IMG/VR virus record: IMGVR_UViG_3300048922_000076
Span: 1 to 42,502 of that record
Direction: 5' to 3' (one strand)
DNA from: a virus
Length of the DNA: 42,502 bases
The notes beneath the pieces were generated by a model that searched no databases, was not told where the DNA came from, and saw only the letters and a program-made list of their open reading frames with translations. Shown here one piece after another: positions 8,503 through 16,831 of this stretch (its first letter is position 1; every line of letters begins with the position of its first letter). The position numbers and the translations under genes were made by a program.

Positions 8503-8945
8503 TTTGATAGCGCCTTATCGATAGCAAGATTGGCCTGTGAAAATGCAGCTTTGGTTGCATCATCCTGCCGGGCGTCATAAGCCGGGCGAACAAAAGGAAC
8601 CTGAGCCATATAAGAAGTGCCCAACTCGACAAACCGCCAGTAAAAGGCATTCTTGCTGTCGTTCGTCTTCATCTTGTTATCGCTGTTCCCGGTACGGGGG
8701 TTCGTGCCTCGGATATGAACGCCAGATGAGATATCACCGTTTCTGTCTCTCTGAGTCATCACGACAATATTCCTCTTCAACTTGCCGGTGCGAACGGGGG
8801 CCCGCTTGATCACTTCATCTTTAAAAACAGTAGCTGCCGCGCGTGTGGCATCGCGCATCACTTTTCTGTTTTCAGCTTTGCTCAGGGCTTTCAGGTCATC
8901 GGACAGGTCCAGCAAATTCGAGAAATCAAGTTTAGTGTCGATCAC
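8499..8945 (-). CDS. HK97 gp10-like tail/neck protein
   Basis: 148 residues. VIKRAPVRTGKLKRNIVV in the first half and a C-terminal FYWRFVELGTSYMAQVPFVRPAYD are the signature stretches of the HK97 gp10 family (the RTG-L-…-I and E-GT-…-P-RPA pattern). The protein acts at the head-tail interface or in tail completion. It overlaps both neighbours (ATGA junctions), so translation is coupled with the head-tail joining protein upstream and U downstream. Confidence 0.88.
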   Translation of the reverse strand: MIDTKLDFSNLLDLSDDLKALSKAENRKVMRDATRAAATVFKDEVIKRAPVRTGKLKRNIVVMTQRDRNGDISSGVHIRGTNPRTGNSDNKMKTNDSKNAFYWRFVELGTSYMAQVPFVRPAYDARQDDATKAAFSQANLAIDKALSK

Positions 8946-9280
8946 GTTTTCACCCCCTGATTACAGAGAATTTCCAACTGCGTCATTCTTGAATCTGGGA
9001 TTGGGGGACCTGATATTTCTAAAACCTGTCCTTTAAAGGGTCCTGACTTGCAGACAAGCCGGGATGAAGCGCCGACGTCAGCGCGATAGCGCATCCATAC
9101 ACGTATCGTTGCTTCGGCCTTTTCTGCCCCCGACGCCACAAGTTCACGCCCGCTTATGCCTATCACTTCCGCCCATACGGTTGCCGTGTCCGACCAGATC
9201 TTTTCCGGTAGCCCGGATGGCTTTCTGGTTTCGATAAAGTTCTGTATGGTGACCCGATCGCGAAGTCTTCCGGCAAACAT
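8942..9280 (-). CDS. Head-tail joining protein (SPP1 gp16-like head closure)
   Basis: 112 residues, starting MFAGRLRDRVTIQNF and containing WAEVIGISGRELVASG and IRVWMRYR, the pattern of the phage head-tail joining family (Phage_H_T_join). Members form the stopper ring below the adaptor. It sits between the gp6-like adaptor and the gp10-like protein, with a 4-base overlap to the latter. Length is normal. Confidence 0.88.
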   Translation of the reverse strand: MFAGRLRDRVTIQNFIETRKPSGLPEKIWSDTATVWAEVIGISGRELVASGAEKAEATIRVWMRYRADVGASSRLVCKSGPFKGQVLEISGPPIPDSRMTQLEILCNQGVKT

Positions 9281-9289
9281 GTTGGCCTC

Positions 9290-9619
9290 CTAAACTATGG
9301 TCGGTGCACGAAGTGAGTAAATATGGGCGGTTACACTGAAGGGCAAATTACCCGCAGTATAATTTTTTTCCTCCTGACCATCTCTTACCCTGTCAAGGAT
9401 CCCGACCAGAATAAGCGTTGCCATTTTTACTCGTTGAAGTTCTGCCGTGCCATCAATGATCACCCCATCTTTATCAATCAGTTTTTCGCGCGACCCCTGA
9501 ACATAATCAAAAATAGCCGAGCTTGCTGACAGGATTTTCTGTTTAATGTCATCGTCTCCGGCATCCGTGTCTATGCGAAGATGCCCTTTTGCTTCTTCAA
9601 GCGTTACAAATTCAATCAT
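9290..9619 (-). CDS. Head-tail connector (HK97 gp6-like adaptor)
   Basis: 109 residues. FVTLEEAKGHLRID at the start, an acidic DAGDDD turn, then a helix ILSASSAIFDYV and VKMATLILVGI follow the gp6/gp15 adaptor pattern. The adaptor forms the ring directly under the portal. The order portal, repeat protein, gp6, joiner, gp10, U is HK97-like with one inserted gene (9616-10617), which overlaps this start by 4 bases. Confidence 0.87.
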   Translation of the reverse strand: MIEFVTLEEAKGHLRIDTDAGDDDIKQKILSASSAIFDYVQGSREKLIDKDGVIIDGTAELQRVKMATLILVGILDRVRDGQEEKNYTAGNLPFSVTAHIYSLRAPTIV

Positions 9620-10617
9620 GCTTTTGGCCTCGCATCACGCCCGCGCTTAACGGCAAGTTTCCATCCCTTTGAAGACGGTTCGCCTGGCTTGTCGGTTGTC
9701 TCTGCGTGGCAAAGCCACACTGATCCCGCCCAGGTGACGCTGTCGCCAGGCAAATACTTTTCTCCCTCCTTGAAAATATCTCGGTAGATCATCACCGGTA
9801 TAAAGAATGACTTCTCCGTCCTGGTGCCACTGGCCAGTTGAGCGGTAATGGTAAATTCACGCTCGTTTGCCTGGCTGATATCAATTGAAGAAATGCCATC
9901 AACCAGACATTCCCAGCCATTTAAGCCGGTTGTTTTCTGGAAAGAGCGCCATAAACCTCCCTGGTGTATGGCATAACTGCCGCGAGGGAATGACTTTCCC
10001 TCATCGATGCATGGCATTATTTCTAACTGCAGCGCATCTTTGCCGTCTTCCCCCGGTTCCCCATCTTTCGGAAGAGGAAGTGCGGATACTGCGTCTTTTA
10101 CCATCTGCTGAATGTCAGGCAGTACTGGCTGATGAATTTCAATCCCTTCCACAGCTTTTCGCACCAATCCTTCAATGTCGGGAAATGCTGGTGTTTTCGG
10201 AGATTCAGGCACCGGGATGGCAGATACTGCATCTTTTACTATTTGCTCAACATCGGGGAGAACTGGCTGCGGAATTTGAATGCCCTCAACGGCTTTCCTT
10301 ACCATGCCTTCAATATCTGGAAGTTCTGGTATTTCTGGGGCTTCAGGCACCGGGATAGCAGAGACCGCATTTTTAACTAGCTGATTGATATCGGGTAACA
10401 CTGGTGCGGCGGGGATTTCAATCTGCGCTAAAACTGCCCTGGCTATGGACGCCTCATCAGGTGGGGTCTTTGGAAGCTGATTAACCAACGCGGCCAGCTT
10501 TTCAATTTCCCGCGATTGTGCAGACAGAGCGCTTTCATACTTTTGCTGCACCACCAACAATTGATCTCTTACCGCCTCACCAACAGCCTTCAGCAGTGAC
10601 ATGTCACGTTCATTCAT
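9616..10617 (-). CDS. Repeat-rich, possible head-fibre or surface-binding protein next to portal
   Basis: 333 residues between portal and adaptor. Residues 1-50 are coiled coil. Residues about 70-190 contain two full repeats and one partial repeat of about 45 residues, each with LPDI/VxQxVKDAVSAIPVPE followed by PDIEGxVRKAVEGI. A short collagen-like GEPGEDGKD (about 193-201) follows. The C-terminal part has KYLPGDSVTWAGSVW and LCHAETTDKPGEPSSKGWKL, which resembles small chitin/carbohydrate-binding modules in fibres. Trimerising repeats plus a binding end suggest a head fibre or decoration protein; this is inference. It overlaps the portal gene by 8 bases. No standard family was recognised for the whole protein. 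Confidence 0.6.
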   Translation of the reverse strand: MNERDMSLLKAVGEAVRDQLLVVQQKYESALSAQSREIEKLAALVNQLPKTPPDEASIARAVLAQIEIPAAPVLPDINQLVKNAVSAIPVPEAPEIPELPDIEGMVRKAVEGIQIPQPVLPDVEQIVKDAVSAIPVPESPKTPAFPDIEGLVRKAVEGIEIHQPVLPDIQQMVKDAVSALPLPKDGEPGEDGKDALQLEIMPCIDEGKSFPRGSYAIHQGGLWRSFQKTTGLNGWECLVDGISSIDISQANEREFTITAQLASGTRTEKSFFIPVMIYRDIFKEGEKYLPGDSVTWAGSVWLCHAETTDKPGEPSSKGWKLAVKRGRDARPKA

Positions 10618-11971
10618 GGGTAAGTAATCCTTTCATCATTACCCTGACCATGAACTGCTCTGGCTCGGACAGAGCCTTGCTGTTTTCGTCGTCAACGGGC
10701 GGTGTCGGTGTAAGAGTGGTTTGAGATTTGTTGGTCGAACCAAATGGATCAGCCTGGGCATCACGCTTAGCGAGCGCGGACAGGCTGTAATTTTGCTGTT
10801 GCATATAAGGCGTATCCCCGCCTTCAACCGGAAGCATATTCTCTTTGTTTCGCGCCTGATTCGGCGTAAGAAAACCAGCGCCTATGCCTTCGCTGTAAGT
10901 TTTATACCGTCCCTCAGTATCCATTCGTATGAGGACATCAAGATCGAACTCAATGCCAGTCTGAGGATCAAGCTCAAGCGCCTCATCCAGCAGCAGTTCT
11001 ATCGCTTCGATATGCGTTTGAAGACATTGAGAGTAGTACCCCTGATCTAACGCCTCAATATTGTTATAAGACGGCGTTGTAGCCGTATCAACCTTGTAAA
11101 GCGGGACGTGAAATGTTGAGCAGATGATTTTGGCCGTCAGGTTAAGTTGCTCAACCATCTGAGCGTCAACCGCAGTCATGGCAATGCTCATAAAGTTGGC
11201 ACCATCCGCTAACAGCCCTGTTTTACCGGCATTAGCCCCCGAGTAGCCCTCGTCCCACGCGGCTTTAATTTCCTTCGCCTTATCTGCATCCACTGCACCG
11301 GGAACGGTGATCACTCCGCCCGGCTTACCGCCATTCTTAAAATGATGGGCTGAATTCGTGAGGATTGCATCCCCCTGCATAGCCGTCAGTCCACAGGCAT
11401 AAATGGGGGATAATCCGCAAAGAGGGTGAAAAAAACAGTTAAACCGGTCGTGAATAATCTCTCGGGCCGGAACCATGATCTGAGTTTCCAGACCATTAAT
11501 ATTATCTGGCCTAACCTGATAGAAAATTTCTCCATCATCCGTGATGTACGGCGTCACTTTGTTTGGGTCAAGTACACGCAGCTGCTTCACTGCCCCTGAT
11601 GCTTCCCTTATTTTCAGCACGTATGTATTGCCATCTGACAATTTCGAGTTCATCCAGGACTCAAAAAACTGCATTCGTGTCTGAAAATTATTGGGTTTTC
11701 TCAGCAGAGGCGAAATTTTGAGATCGTCATGCGCTGTCCAGATGCCATTGTTTAACTTTTTCTTCAAAAGCACCGGCATTTTTGCGATGTCAGCGGATAT
11801 CAATGAAATACAGGAGAACACGGCGTGATAAGCCAGAACAGTGGCGCTATCTACCTCTATGTTTCGCTGCCAGGCTCCCGTGAATGATTCAAGGATTCTT
11901 CGCCATGATCCCCCACCTGCAGCCTGCAGCGCCTTTTCTTCTTTGGGCTTTTTGCGGAAAAAACTTAACAT
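10610..11971 (-). CDS. HK97-family portal protein
   Basis: 453 residues. The pattern is that of HK97 portals: TVLAYHAVFSCISLISADIAKMPV near residues 43-66, a FNCFFHPLCGLSPI region, ITVPGAV…KEIKAAWDEGYSG, and FHVPLYKVD then NNIEALDQGYYSQCLQ. The dodecameric portal is the DNA entry vertex to which terminase and connectors bind. The C-terminus overlaps the repeat-rich gene by 8 bases. Length is close to the family norm (about 420-460). Confidence 0.93.
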   Translation of the reverse strand: MLSFFRKKPKEEKALQAAGGGSWRRILESFTGAWQRNIEVDSATVLAYHAVFSCISLISADIAKMPVLLKKKLNNGIWTAHDDLKISPLLRKPNNFQTRMQFFESWMNSKLSDGNTYVLKIREASGAVKQLRVLDPNKVTPYITDDGEIFYQVRPDNINGLETQIMVPAREIIHDRFNCFFHPLCGLSPIYACGLTAMQGDAILTNSAHHFKNGGKPGGVITVPGAVDADKAKEIKAAWDEGYSGANAGKTGLLADGANFMSIAMTAVDAQMVEQLNLTAKIICSTFHVPLYKVDTATTPSYNNIEALDQGYYSQCLQTHIEAIELLLDEALELDPQTGIEFDLDVLIRMDTEGRYKTYSEGIGAGFLTPNQARNKENMLPVEGGDTPYMQQQNYSLSALAKRDAQADPFGSTNKSQTTLTPTPPVDDENSKALSEPEQFMVRVMMKGLLTHE

Positions 11972-11989
11972 CGCTGCCTCTCCTGGGTT

Positions 11990-12145
11990 TTATTCTTTTT
12001 TTCGCGTTTTCGTCTTTTTCTCGACAGAATCAGTGATTTCTACATGACCCGTTAAACGAAGTACTTCGGCATAATCGTCACGAATAAACCGCTTTTCACC
12101 GGCATGTGCATCGTGTGTATCTTTCAGATAGCGAACTTGTTTCAT
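11990..12145 (-). CDS. Small basic phage protein between capsid and portal
   Basis: A 51-residue ORF. It starts MKQVRYLKDTHDAHAGEKRF, continues with IRDDYAEVLRLTGHVEI and ends in a Lys/Thr/Arg-rich tail (KKTKTRKKE). The size and the charged C-terminus resemble small genes often found at this place in HK97-like head modules. Function is not known. It begins just after a strong hairpin (12153-12174) and ends 18 bases before the portal start. No strong Shine-Dalgarno sequence is visible. Confidence 0.6.
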   Translation of the reverse strand: MKQVRYLKDTHDAHAGEKRFIRDDYAEVLRLTGHVEITDSVEKKTKTRKKE

Positions 12146-12152
12146 ACAAAGC

Positions 12153-12174
12153 ATGCGGGGGTCTCCCCCCGCAT
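12153..12174 (-). terminator. GC-rich hairpin after capsid gene
   Basis: ATGCGGGG (12153-12160) pairs with CCCCGCAT (12167-12174), an 8-bp stem with a 6-base loop, 18 bases downstream of the capsid stop. The following minus-strand sequence is only moderately T-rich, so it may be a weak terminator or an mRNA 3' end stabiliser. Confidence 0.4.
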
Positions 12175-12192
12175 CTCCTGATCTTCCAGCGT

Positions 12193-14130
12193 TTAGCTGC
12201 CAGCGTTGGCGCCGTAATTAACCCCGGTAATCACGGAAACCGCAGCAGTACGACGACGTTTCCAGTTGATCCAGCGCTCAGCACGGATGGCGACGCTGTT
12301 GGTCTGGAACATTGACACCATTTCAACCGGAGTAGGCGCCAGGCTGTCACCGGTCGGGTCACTTTCCATTTCCAGTGATGCTTCACTGGACATATCAACA
12401 GTCACCCCACCATCATCTGCGAGATAGATATCCGGGGCATTTACCAGCACCAGCAGATTTCCGACATACTGCGAGACAATGACAGGAAGACCCTGGAATG
12501 TGCCTCCCAACAGTGTCATTTCCGGATATTCCTTCTGGCCCAGCGCGTTTTTGCGCATTGAAAGCGCAAGTGCGTTGGTGCTGGACATCAGCCAGACAGC
12601 GCCGGTTGGTTGCAGATTCGCAGCGACAAACGTTCCGAAAGCAGCGGCCGCGTCATCATCCGGATTTCCGGTTGATGCAATACCGGCAATACCATTCGTG
12701 ATGGAGGCCGGTGAAACATCCACCTGAGCAGCTTTGGCTGGGTTGACAAAGTCAGTATCCAACCGGGCGATCACCGCCTCTGCCAGCGCGTTACGTACCA
12801 ATGCATCCGCCGCAGGGTTTGAGAAGCGGATCAACTCATCGGTAAGAACGGCAATGGCCGCCACTTTAGCAAAGCCGAAAGTGACTGATTCAAAGTCGAA
12901 CTTAGTCAGCGGCTTCGCTTTCCCCTGTCCGACCCAGTTAGCTGAACCGCCGGAAGTTTGCGCATGAATGCGAACATTAAATGGCACGCTGCGCAGGGCA
13001 GGAATACCCCCCAGACCAAAACGACCAATAAGCGTCTGAGGACGAAGGAAATCGATGAAATCCTGTGCGTATTCCTGATATTCAACAAGACTTCCTGCCC
13101 AGGCGGGATCGGTTGTTGAGCCAGCACCCACGGCGGACTTCAGTACATGGTGAAGCTTGGCGTCATCGCCATATTTTGCCTTTGCAATTTCAAGCGCATC
13201 ACTGCGGCTGCCTTTTGCCGCAGCAAGACATTTGGCGAATCGGGCAAAACCGATACCTTTTTCCAGCTTTTGTTCCACGCGGATAATGCCAGGTGCGCGG
13301 TTACCGGCGGTAGTGACCACCTGACCGCCAGCGGCTTTTTGAACCGGTTTAGCGGTATCAGCTTTGGTGGCTTCCATATCGCGCAGACGCGCAAGGTGAG
13401 AATCGACGCTTTTGATTTCCGCAGAAACTTCGTCGTATTTCTCTTCTTCTTCAAGATCAAGCGTGCGGCCTTCTTCAAAAGATTTTGCCATCACTGATTC
13501 ACGGGCCGCTTCCAGCGTTGCGCGCTTGGTTTCGAACGATTTGATTTGCTCAGAAATGTTCATTGTTGTTCCTTTAATCGAAGTGGTTTTTGGTGCTGTA
13601 GCGCCAGCGTGTTTGTTATTTTTCGAATCGTTCTGCCCGATGCCTGACGCGGCACGCAGTTTCTCATCGATAGATTTGACTGCCTGAATCGTTCCCTCAG
13701 CGTTGGCCGGAACCGTCACGACTGAGAGTTCATACCACTCCCATTTCGTAAACCGGATGCCGCCTTCGTCGATGTATGCGTATTCAATCGGGCGAAAGCC
13801 GATCGATAGCCCTTTAACGAGTCCGAGCCGAATGCTCTGCCAGGCTTCTTCAAGTCTGGCGGCTAGCTGACTCGGGGCATCAGCCTTTACCAGCTTTGCC
13901 TTAATTTCTATTCCATCGGGGGTAACCTTGGCACTTGTTACCTCACCTATTGGAGACTGATGGTCGTGTTGCCATAAAAGCGGGATCGGTAGCTGAAATT
14001 CAGCCCCTTCCGGCATCACGATGTCTCCATACCGGTCAGGTGTCGGCGTAGTGGCTATGCCGGTAATCTCCCGCGTCTCCTCATTGACCGATTTCACCTT
14101 CAGAAGACTGACGGCATGCTGTTGCTTCAT
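12193..14130 (-). CDS. Prohead protease-major capsid protein fusion (HK97 type)
   Basis: 645 residues from the ATG at 14130 (GGAG and AGGA upstream). Residues about 1-175 are an HK97-type prohead protease: ITGIATTPTPDRYGDIV, LLWQHDHQSPIG with the likely catalytic His, and GLVKGLSIGFRP with the likely Ser. A linker leads to a helical scaffold-like delta region (about 190-290) and then an HK97-fold capsid: WVGQGKAKPLTKFDFE, FGFAKVAAIAVLTDEL, and MLLGGTFQGLPVIVS near the end. Protease and capsid are usually separate genes; here they share one frame. An internal ATG at 13563 with its own ribosome site could give the capsid alone. Confidence 0.9.
   Translation of the reverse strand: MKQQHAVSLLKVKSVNEETREITGIATTPTPDRYGDIVMPEGAEFQLPIPLLWQHDHQSPIGEVTSAKVTPDGIEIKAKLVKADAPSQLAARLEEAWQSIRLGLVKGLSIGFRPIEYAYIDEGGIRFTKWEWYELSVVTVPANAEGTIQAVKSIDEKLRAASGIGQNDSKNNKHAGATAPKTTSIKGTTMNISEQIKSFETKRATLEAARESVMAKSFEEGRTLDLEEEEKYDEVSAEIKSVDSHLARLRDMEATKADTAKPVQKAAGGQVVTTAGNRAPGIIRVEQKLEKGIGFARFAKCLAAAKGSRSDALEIAKAKYGDDAKLHHVLKSAVGAGSTTDPAWAGSLVEYQEYAQDFIDFLRPQTLIGRFGLGGIPALRSVPFNVRIHAQTSGGSANWVGQGKAKPLTKFDFESVTFGFAKVAAIAVLTDELIRFSNPAADALVRNALAEAVIARLDTDFVNPAKAAQVDVSPASITNGIAGIASTGNPDDDAAAAFGTFVAANLQPTGAVWLMSSTNALALSMRKNALGQKEYPEMTLLGGTFQGLPVIVSQYVGNLLVLVNAPDIYLADDGGVTVDMSSEASLEMESDPTGDSLAPTPVEMVSMFQTNSVAIRAERWINWKRRRTAAVSVITGVNYGANAGS
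13561..13575 (-). promoter_or_regulatory. Internal ribosome site and start for capsid part
   Basis: Minus strand AAAGGAACAACAATG inside the fused protease-capsid frame. The Shine-Dalgarno AAAGGA is 6 bases before an in-frame ATG that begins MNISEQIKSFETKR, the expected start of a capsid precursor with its delta domain. It suggests that free capsid precursor is made in excess over the fusion. Confidence 0.65.
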
Positions 14131-14149
14131 TTCCTGATCTCCAGAAACG

Positions 14150-14170
14150 AAAAAACCCGCCGTAGCGGGT
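14150..14170 (-). terminator. Intrinsic terminator between TerL and protease-capsid
   Basis: Minus strand ACCCGC-TACG-GCGGGT followed by a run of T. It has the same tetraloop as the other late-operon terminators. Confidence 0.7.
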
Positions 14171-14187
14171 CGTGGAAGACGCAATCT

Positions 14188-15849
14188 CTATATGAAGAAA
14201 ACGCCGTAATCTTTTTTTGTCGGTGCGGGGTTCAGCGCCATCAGATAAATTGCATTAAACAGCGCCATTAATGGGTCGATTTTACCAATGCCACTGGCTC
14301 CTTTTGTCACCAGAGGGGCATTACCGCTGATCACGACTTTGGCATTACCAACGCACCAGTTCATCAGGGGCTGTAGCGCATGCCGCAATACTCCCTCTGC
14401 CAGTTTTCTTTCTGCGGCCTTACACGCGCCGCCGAGCCGCCAACCCTGGCTGACGCCAACCACAGAATCCTGTGGTATTCCTGACTCAATCAGGGTGTCA
14501 AGCAACACTCCAACGCTGGCGGGGTCCATGCCAACCTTGTCGAGCAAACCTGCTTCATAAATCTGAGAAACGTACATCGCGACTTCATCCGCATCATCGC
14601 CCATTACTTTGACTATCGTCAGATCTCCCTGCCGTTCAAAATCCCGTAGTTTGCTTTCTTCACTTTTTCGTCGTTCAAGGGCTTTTTCGTGTGCCCAGGC
14701 ATGCGACCAGGTGAGCCATTCCCTGGTATTTTTATCTCTGCCGACTATCGAAAGACCGAGAAGGTCATCAAGGCCACCGCCGTCTATCCCCACGGTGATG
14801 ACCTCGCAACGGCTCAATATCTGCTTGAAGGTTACAGCTGGATCGGCTTGAAGCTCCCAATATTCAGCACCGGCCCATCGGTCATTTCTAAGATTCATGC
14901 CGATTTCGACGTTTAGGTGCTTTGCAAGGAACTTTCTCAGGCTGCCCTCATCTTCCTGCGAGCGCTTCAGGTAATCATCATCCAGCCATTCTTTGCTTAC
15001 CGAACGTCCCATGTTGGGGTTGGTAATATAAAAATTGTCCGGATTTCGGAACCCCTCAGATTCAACCATTTCCGGTGGGAATTCATACAAAATACCGAGT
15101 GTTTTACCGTCTTTGATGATGCCATCGCGGACATTGCGCCAGTAATCGAGTTTCTTTTTGAAAACACCCGCTGGCGGCTCATCACTCTGCGTGGTGAGGT
15201 AAATTACCCAGCCCTCGTTACGAGATACCTGACCGCCCAATGCCTCAATAAACATCGCATCGGCTTTTGCGTTCTTACCGAAAAGCCAGAGCTCCTCAAC
15301 CAGAATACGTCCGGCCTTTTTACCTGAAACGGTGTCGCTGTCAGCGGCCACAACCTTCAGACTGTTACGGTTAATCCGATGAGTGATGGTCCTTATGTGA
15401 TCCTGAATATGGAAGATGGTTGATAACTCCTCATCCTCCCTCACCATACTGGCTGCCGGCTTGAAGCAGTTATCGGCGACCTCTTTTGTTGGGGCTAAAA
15501 TCAGGTGCTCTTCATCGGCGCGCCAGCAAATAACCAGTGCGGTGAGCATAATGCCCGCCGCTATTGTGGATTTGGTGTTTTTTTTGCTGATGAGTAGCCC
15601 GTATTCACGGATCATCTGATTTCCGGTTGTCTGGTCATACCCTCCAAAAATTGCCAACACGAAATCAAACACCCACTGTTCCGAGCACTCCCCAAACGTC
15701 GGTTTGCCAGGCACATCTGTCACTCTCAATTCTTTGAAAATTGACAGAGCATACTGCCCGGAGTCAGGGAAGATCGGTGGCGGAATGATTGACTCACGAT
15801 TAACAAGCTTCGTTGCCCAGTCAGTGCATGCGGTAGACCATTCAGGCAT
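14188..15849 (-). CDS. terL: Terminase large subunit
   Basis: 553 residues. The N-terminal ATPase has GLLISKKNTKST at the Walker A position (about 85-96) and RILVEELWLFG as Walker B (about 180-190). The C-terminal nuclease has VITVGIDGGGLDDLLG (first acidic residues) and later IGKIDPLMALFNA. This is the HK97-type terminase large subunit, the motor that packages DNA and cuts it at cos. TerS ends one base upstream of its start, and the head genes follow. Length is normal. Confidence 0.95.
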   Translation of the reverse strand: MPEWSTACTDWATKLVNRESIIPPPIFPDSGQYALSIFKELRVTDVPGKPTFGECSEQWVFDFVLAIFGGYDQTTGNQMIREYGLLISKKNTKSTIAAGIMLTALVICWRADEEHLILAPTKEVADNCFKPAASMVREDEELSTIFHIQDHIRTITHRINRNSLKVVAADSDTVSGKKAGRILVEELWLFGKNAKADAMFIEALGGQVSRNEGWVIYLTTQSDEPPAGVFKKKLDYWRNVRDGIIKDGKTLGILYEFPPEMVESEGFRNPDNFYITNPNMGRSVSKEWLDDDYLKRSQEDEGSLRKFLAKHLNVEIGMNLRNDRWAGAEYWELQADPAVTFKQILSRCEVITVGIDGGGLDDLLGLSIVGRDKNTREWLTWSHAWAHEKALERRKSEESKLRDFERQGDLTIVKVMGDDADEVAMYVSQIYEAGLLDKVGMDPASVGVLLDTLIESGIPQDSVVGVSQGWRLGGACKAAERKLAEGVLRHALQPLMNWCVGNAKVVISGNAPLVTKGASGIGKIDPLMALFNAIYLMALNPAPTKKDYGVFFI

Positions 15850-16341
15850 TTACTGTTTCCCGTTGTTGACAACCAGCTGAGGCGGGGCCATTCCCGCAAA
15901 TTTGCTGGCAACCGCTTTAGCTGCTGTCAGCTTCGCATCTTTTTTGCCACCCTCACCTTTTTTGCTGTGGATATAAGGCAGCATGGCTTTTGCTGCATCT
16001 TTACGGATGTCAATGTCCTCATCGGAGCTATTCATTACTGCTTTTAGAAAATCAAGCGGGTCCTCATATACACCGATTCTCCCGCTGTTTTCTTCAGGCT
16101 GCTGAGGAGGGTCTGTTACTGCTGGGGTGTTAACATTTTTTCCGAATGTCGGCTCATCATCGACTTCAATTTTTTCTTTCTTTTTTCTTTTGATAAATGC
16201 GATGACTTCCGGGTCATTAGCGAGCTGCGACCCCTTGGAGCGAGCGGATTTTTCAGAATATCCAGCTTTAATTGCCGCGTCTTTTTGTGACATACCGGAA
16301 ACCAGCGCAATGGCGAATTTTCGCTTCTGCGCTGTTAACAT
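15850..16341 (-). CDS. terS: Terminase small subunit
   Basis: 163 residues from the ATG at 16341, with GGAGG 8 bases upstream. The N-terminal region (LTAQKRKFAIALVSGMSQKDAAIKAGYSEKSARSKGSQLANDPEVIAFI) is described here by its parts: a helix-turn-helix with GMSQKDAAIKAGYS and then SARSKGSQLANDP, the classic Terminase_2 DNA-binding pattern. A Lys-rich segment KRKKKEKIEVDD and a C-terminal MLPYIHSKKGEGGKKDAK follow. TerS binds near cos and loads TerL. It is the first gene of the packaging block, right after a non-coding stretch. Confidence 0.92.
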   Translation of the reverse strand: MLTAQKRKFAIALVSGMSQKDAAIKAGYSEKSARSKGSQLANDPEVIAFIKRKKKEKIEVDDEPTFGKNVNTPAVTDPPQQPEENSGRIGVYEDPLDFLKAVMNSSDEDIDIRKDAAKAMLPYIHSKKGEGGKKDAKLTAAKAVASKFAGMAPPQLVVNNGKQ

Positions 16342-16510
16342 GTTTACACCCTCCAAAGGGGGAAATTTTCTGCGCGTGAGAGGGTGGGCGGTTTCGCGTT
16401 CAAACCGCCAAAAACATTAGATCCTCCCCCCCACCCATAATGAGAATAAATATCATTGACATTCTAATGATTGCATTTGCAACCATTACCAGTCGCAATG
16501 ACAACCATTC
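16342..16510. other. Non-coding stretch beside terS: candidate cos region
   Basis: No supported gene lies here. It holds a C-run (CCCCCCCACCC near 16425-16436), a 15/19 match to the Fur-box consensus at 16436-16454, and repeats of CATTCTNA/CCATT type around 16455-16510. In HK97-like phages the cos site lies upstream of terS and near an HNH gene, as here, so this is the best place for cos. The cut site itself cannot be read from sequence. Confidence 0.4.
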
Positions 16511-16831
16511 TCACTTGCCTTTCATGTCATCCTTTGTCTTCTTCCGATGGCAGCCGTCATCACCATTGCAGAGGATCTGGCAGTTATCATCAGTATCAGG
16601 TCCACCCTGATAGAGCGATACAATGTGATCAAGTTCGAACCCATGCGGATATTCAGTCAGGCGTCCGCAGACCGCACAGCATGGACTGGCTGCCCACATT
16701 CGCTTACGACGCGCCTGTAACTTCCAGCCCGTTATGCGACTGTCAGCAATGACCATTGGCTTCAATCGCTGCGTCGTTACGGCCTGCAATCTTGGCTTGA
16801 GTGTCGTTAGCTTTGCCATCATCTGGTCCAT
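16511..16831 (-). CDS. HNH endonuclease (packaging-associated)
   Basis: 106 residues. Two CxxC pairs bind zinc (CCAVCG at about 51-56 and CNGDDGCHRKKT near 88). The HNH core is ELDHIVSLYQGG (about 66-77) with DNCQILC after it. HNH proteins next to terminase in HK97-like phages assist TerL in cos cleavage. The gene overlaps the small glycosyltransferase gene by 13 bases; a second ATG pair at 16822/16819 may be the true start, as no strong Shine-Dalgarno sequence is seen. Confidence 0.9.
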   Translation of the reverse strand: MDQMMAKLTTLKPRLQAVTTQRLKPMVIADSRITGWKLQARRKRMWAASPCCAVCGRLTEYPHGFELDHIVSLYQGGPDTDDNCQILCNGDDGCHRKKTKDDMKGK

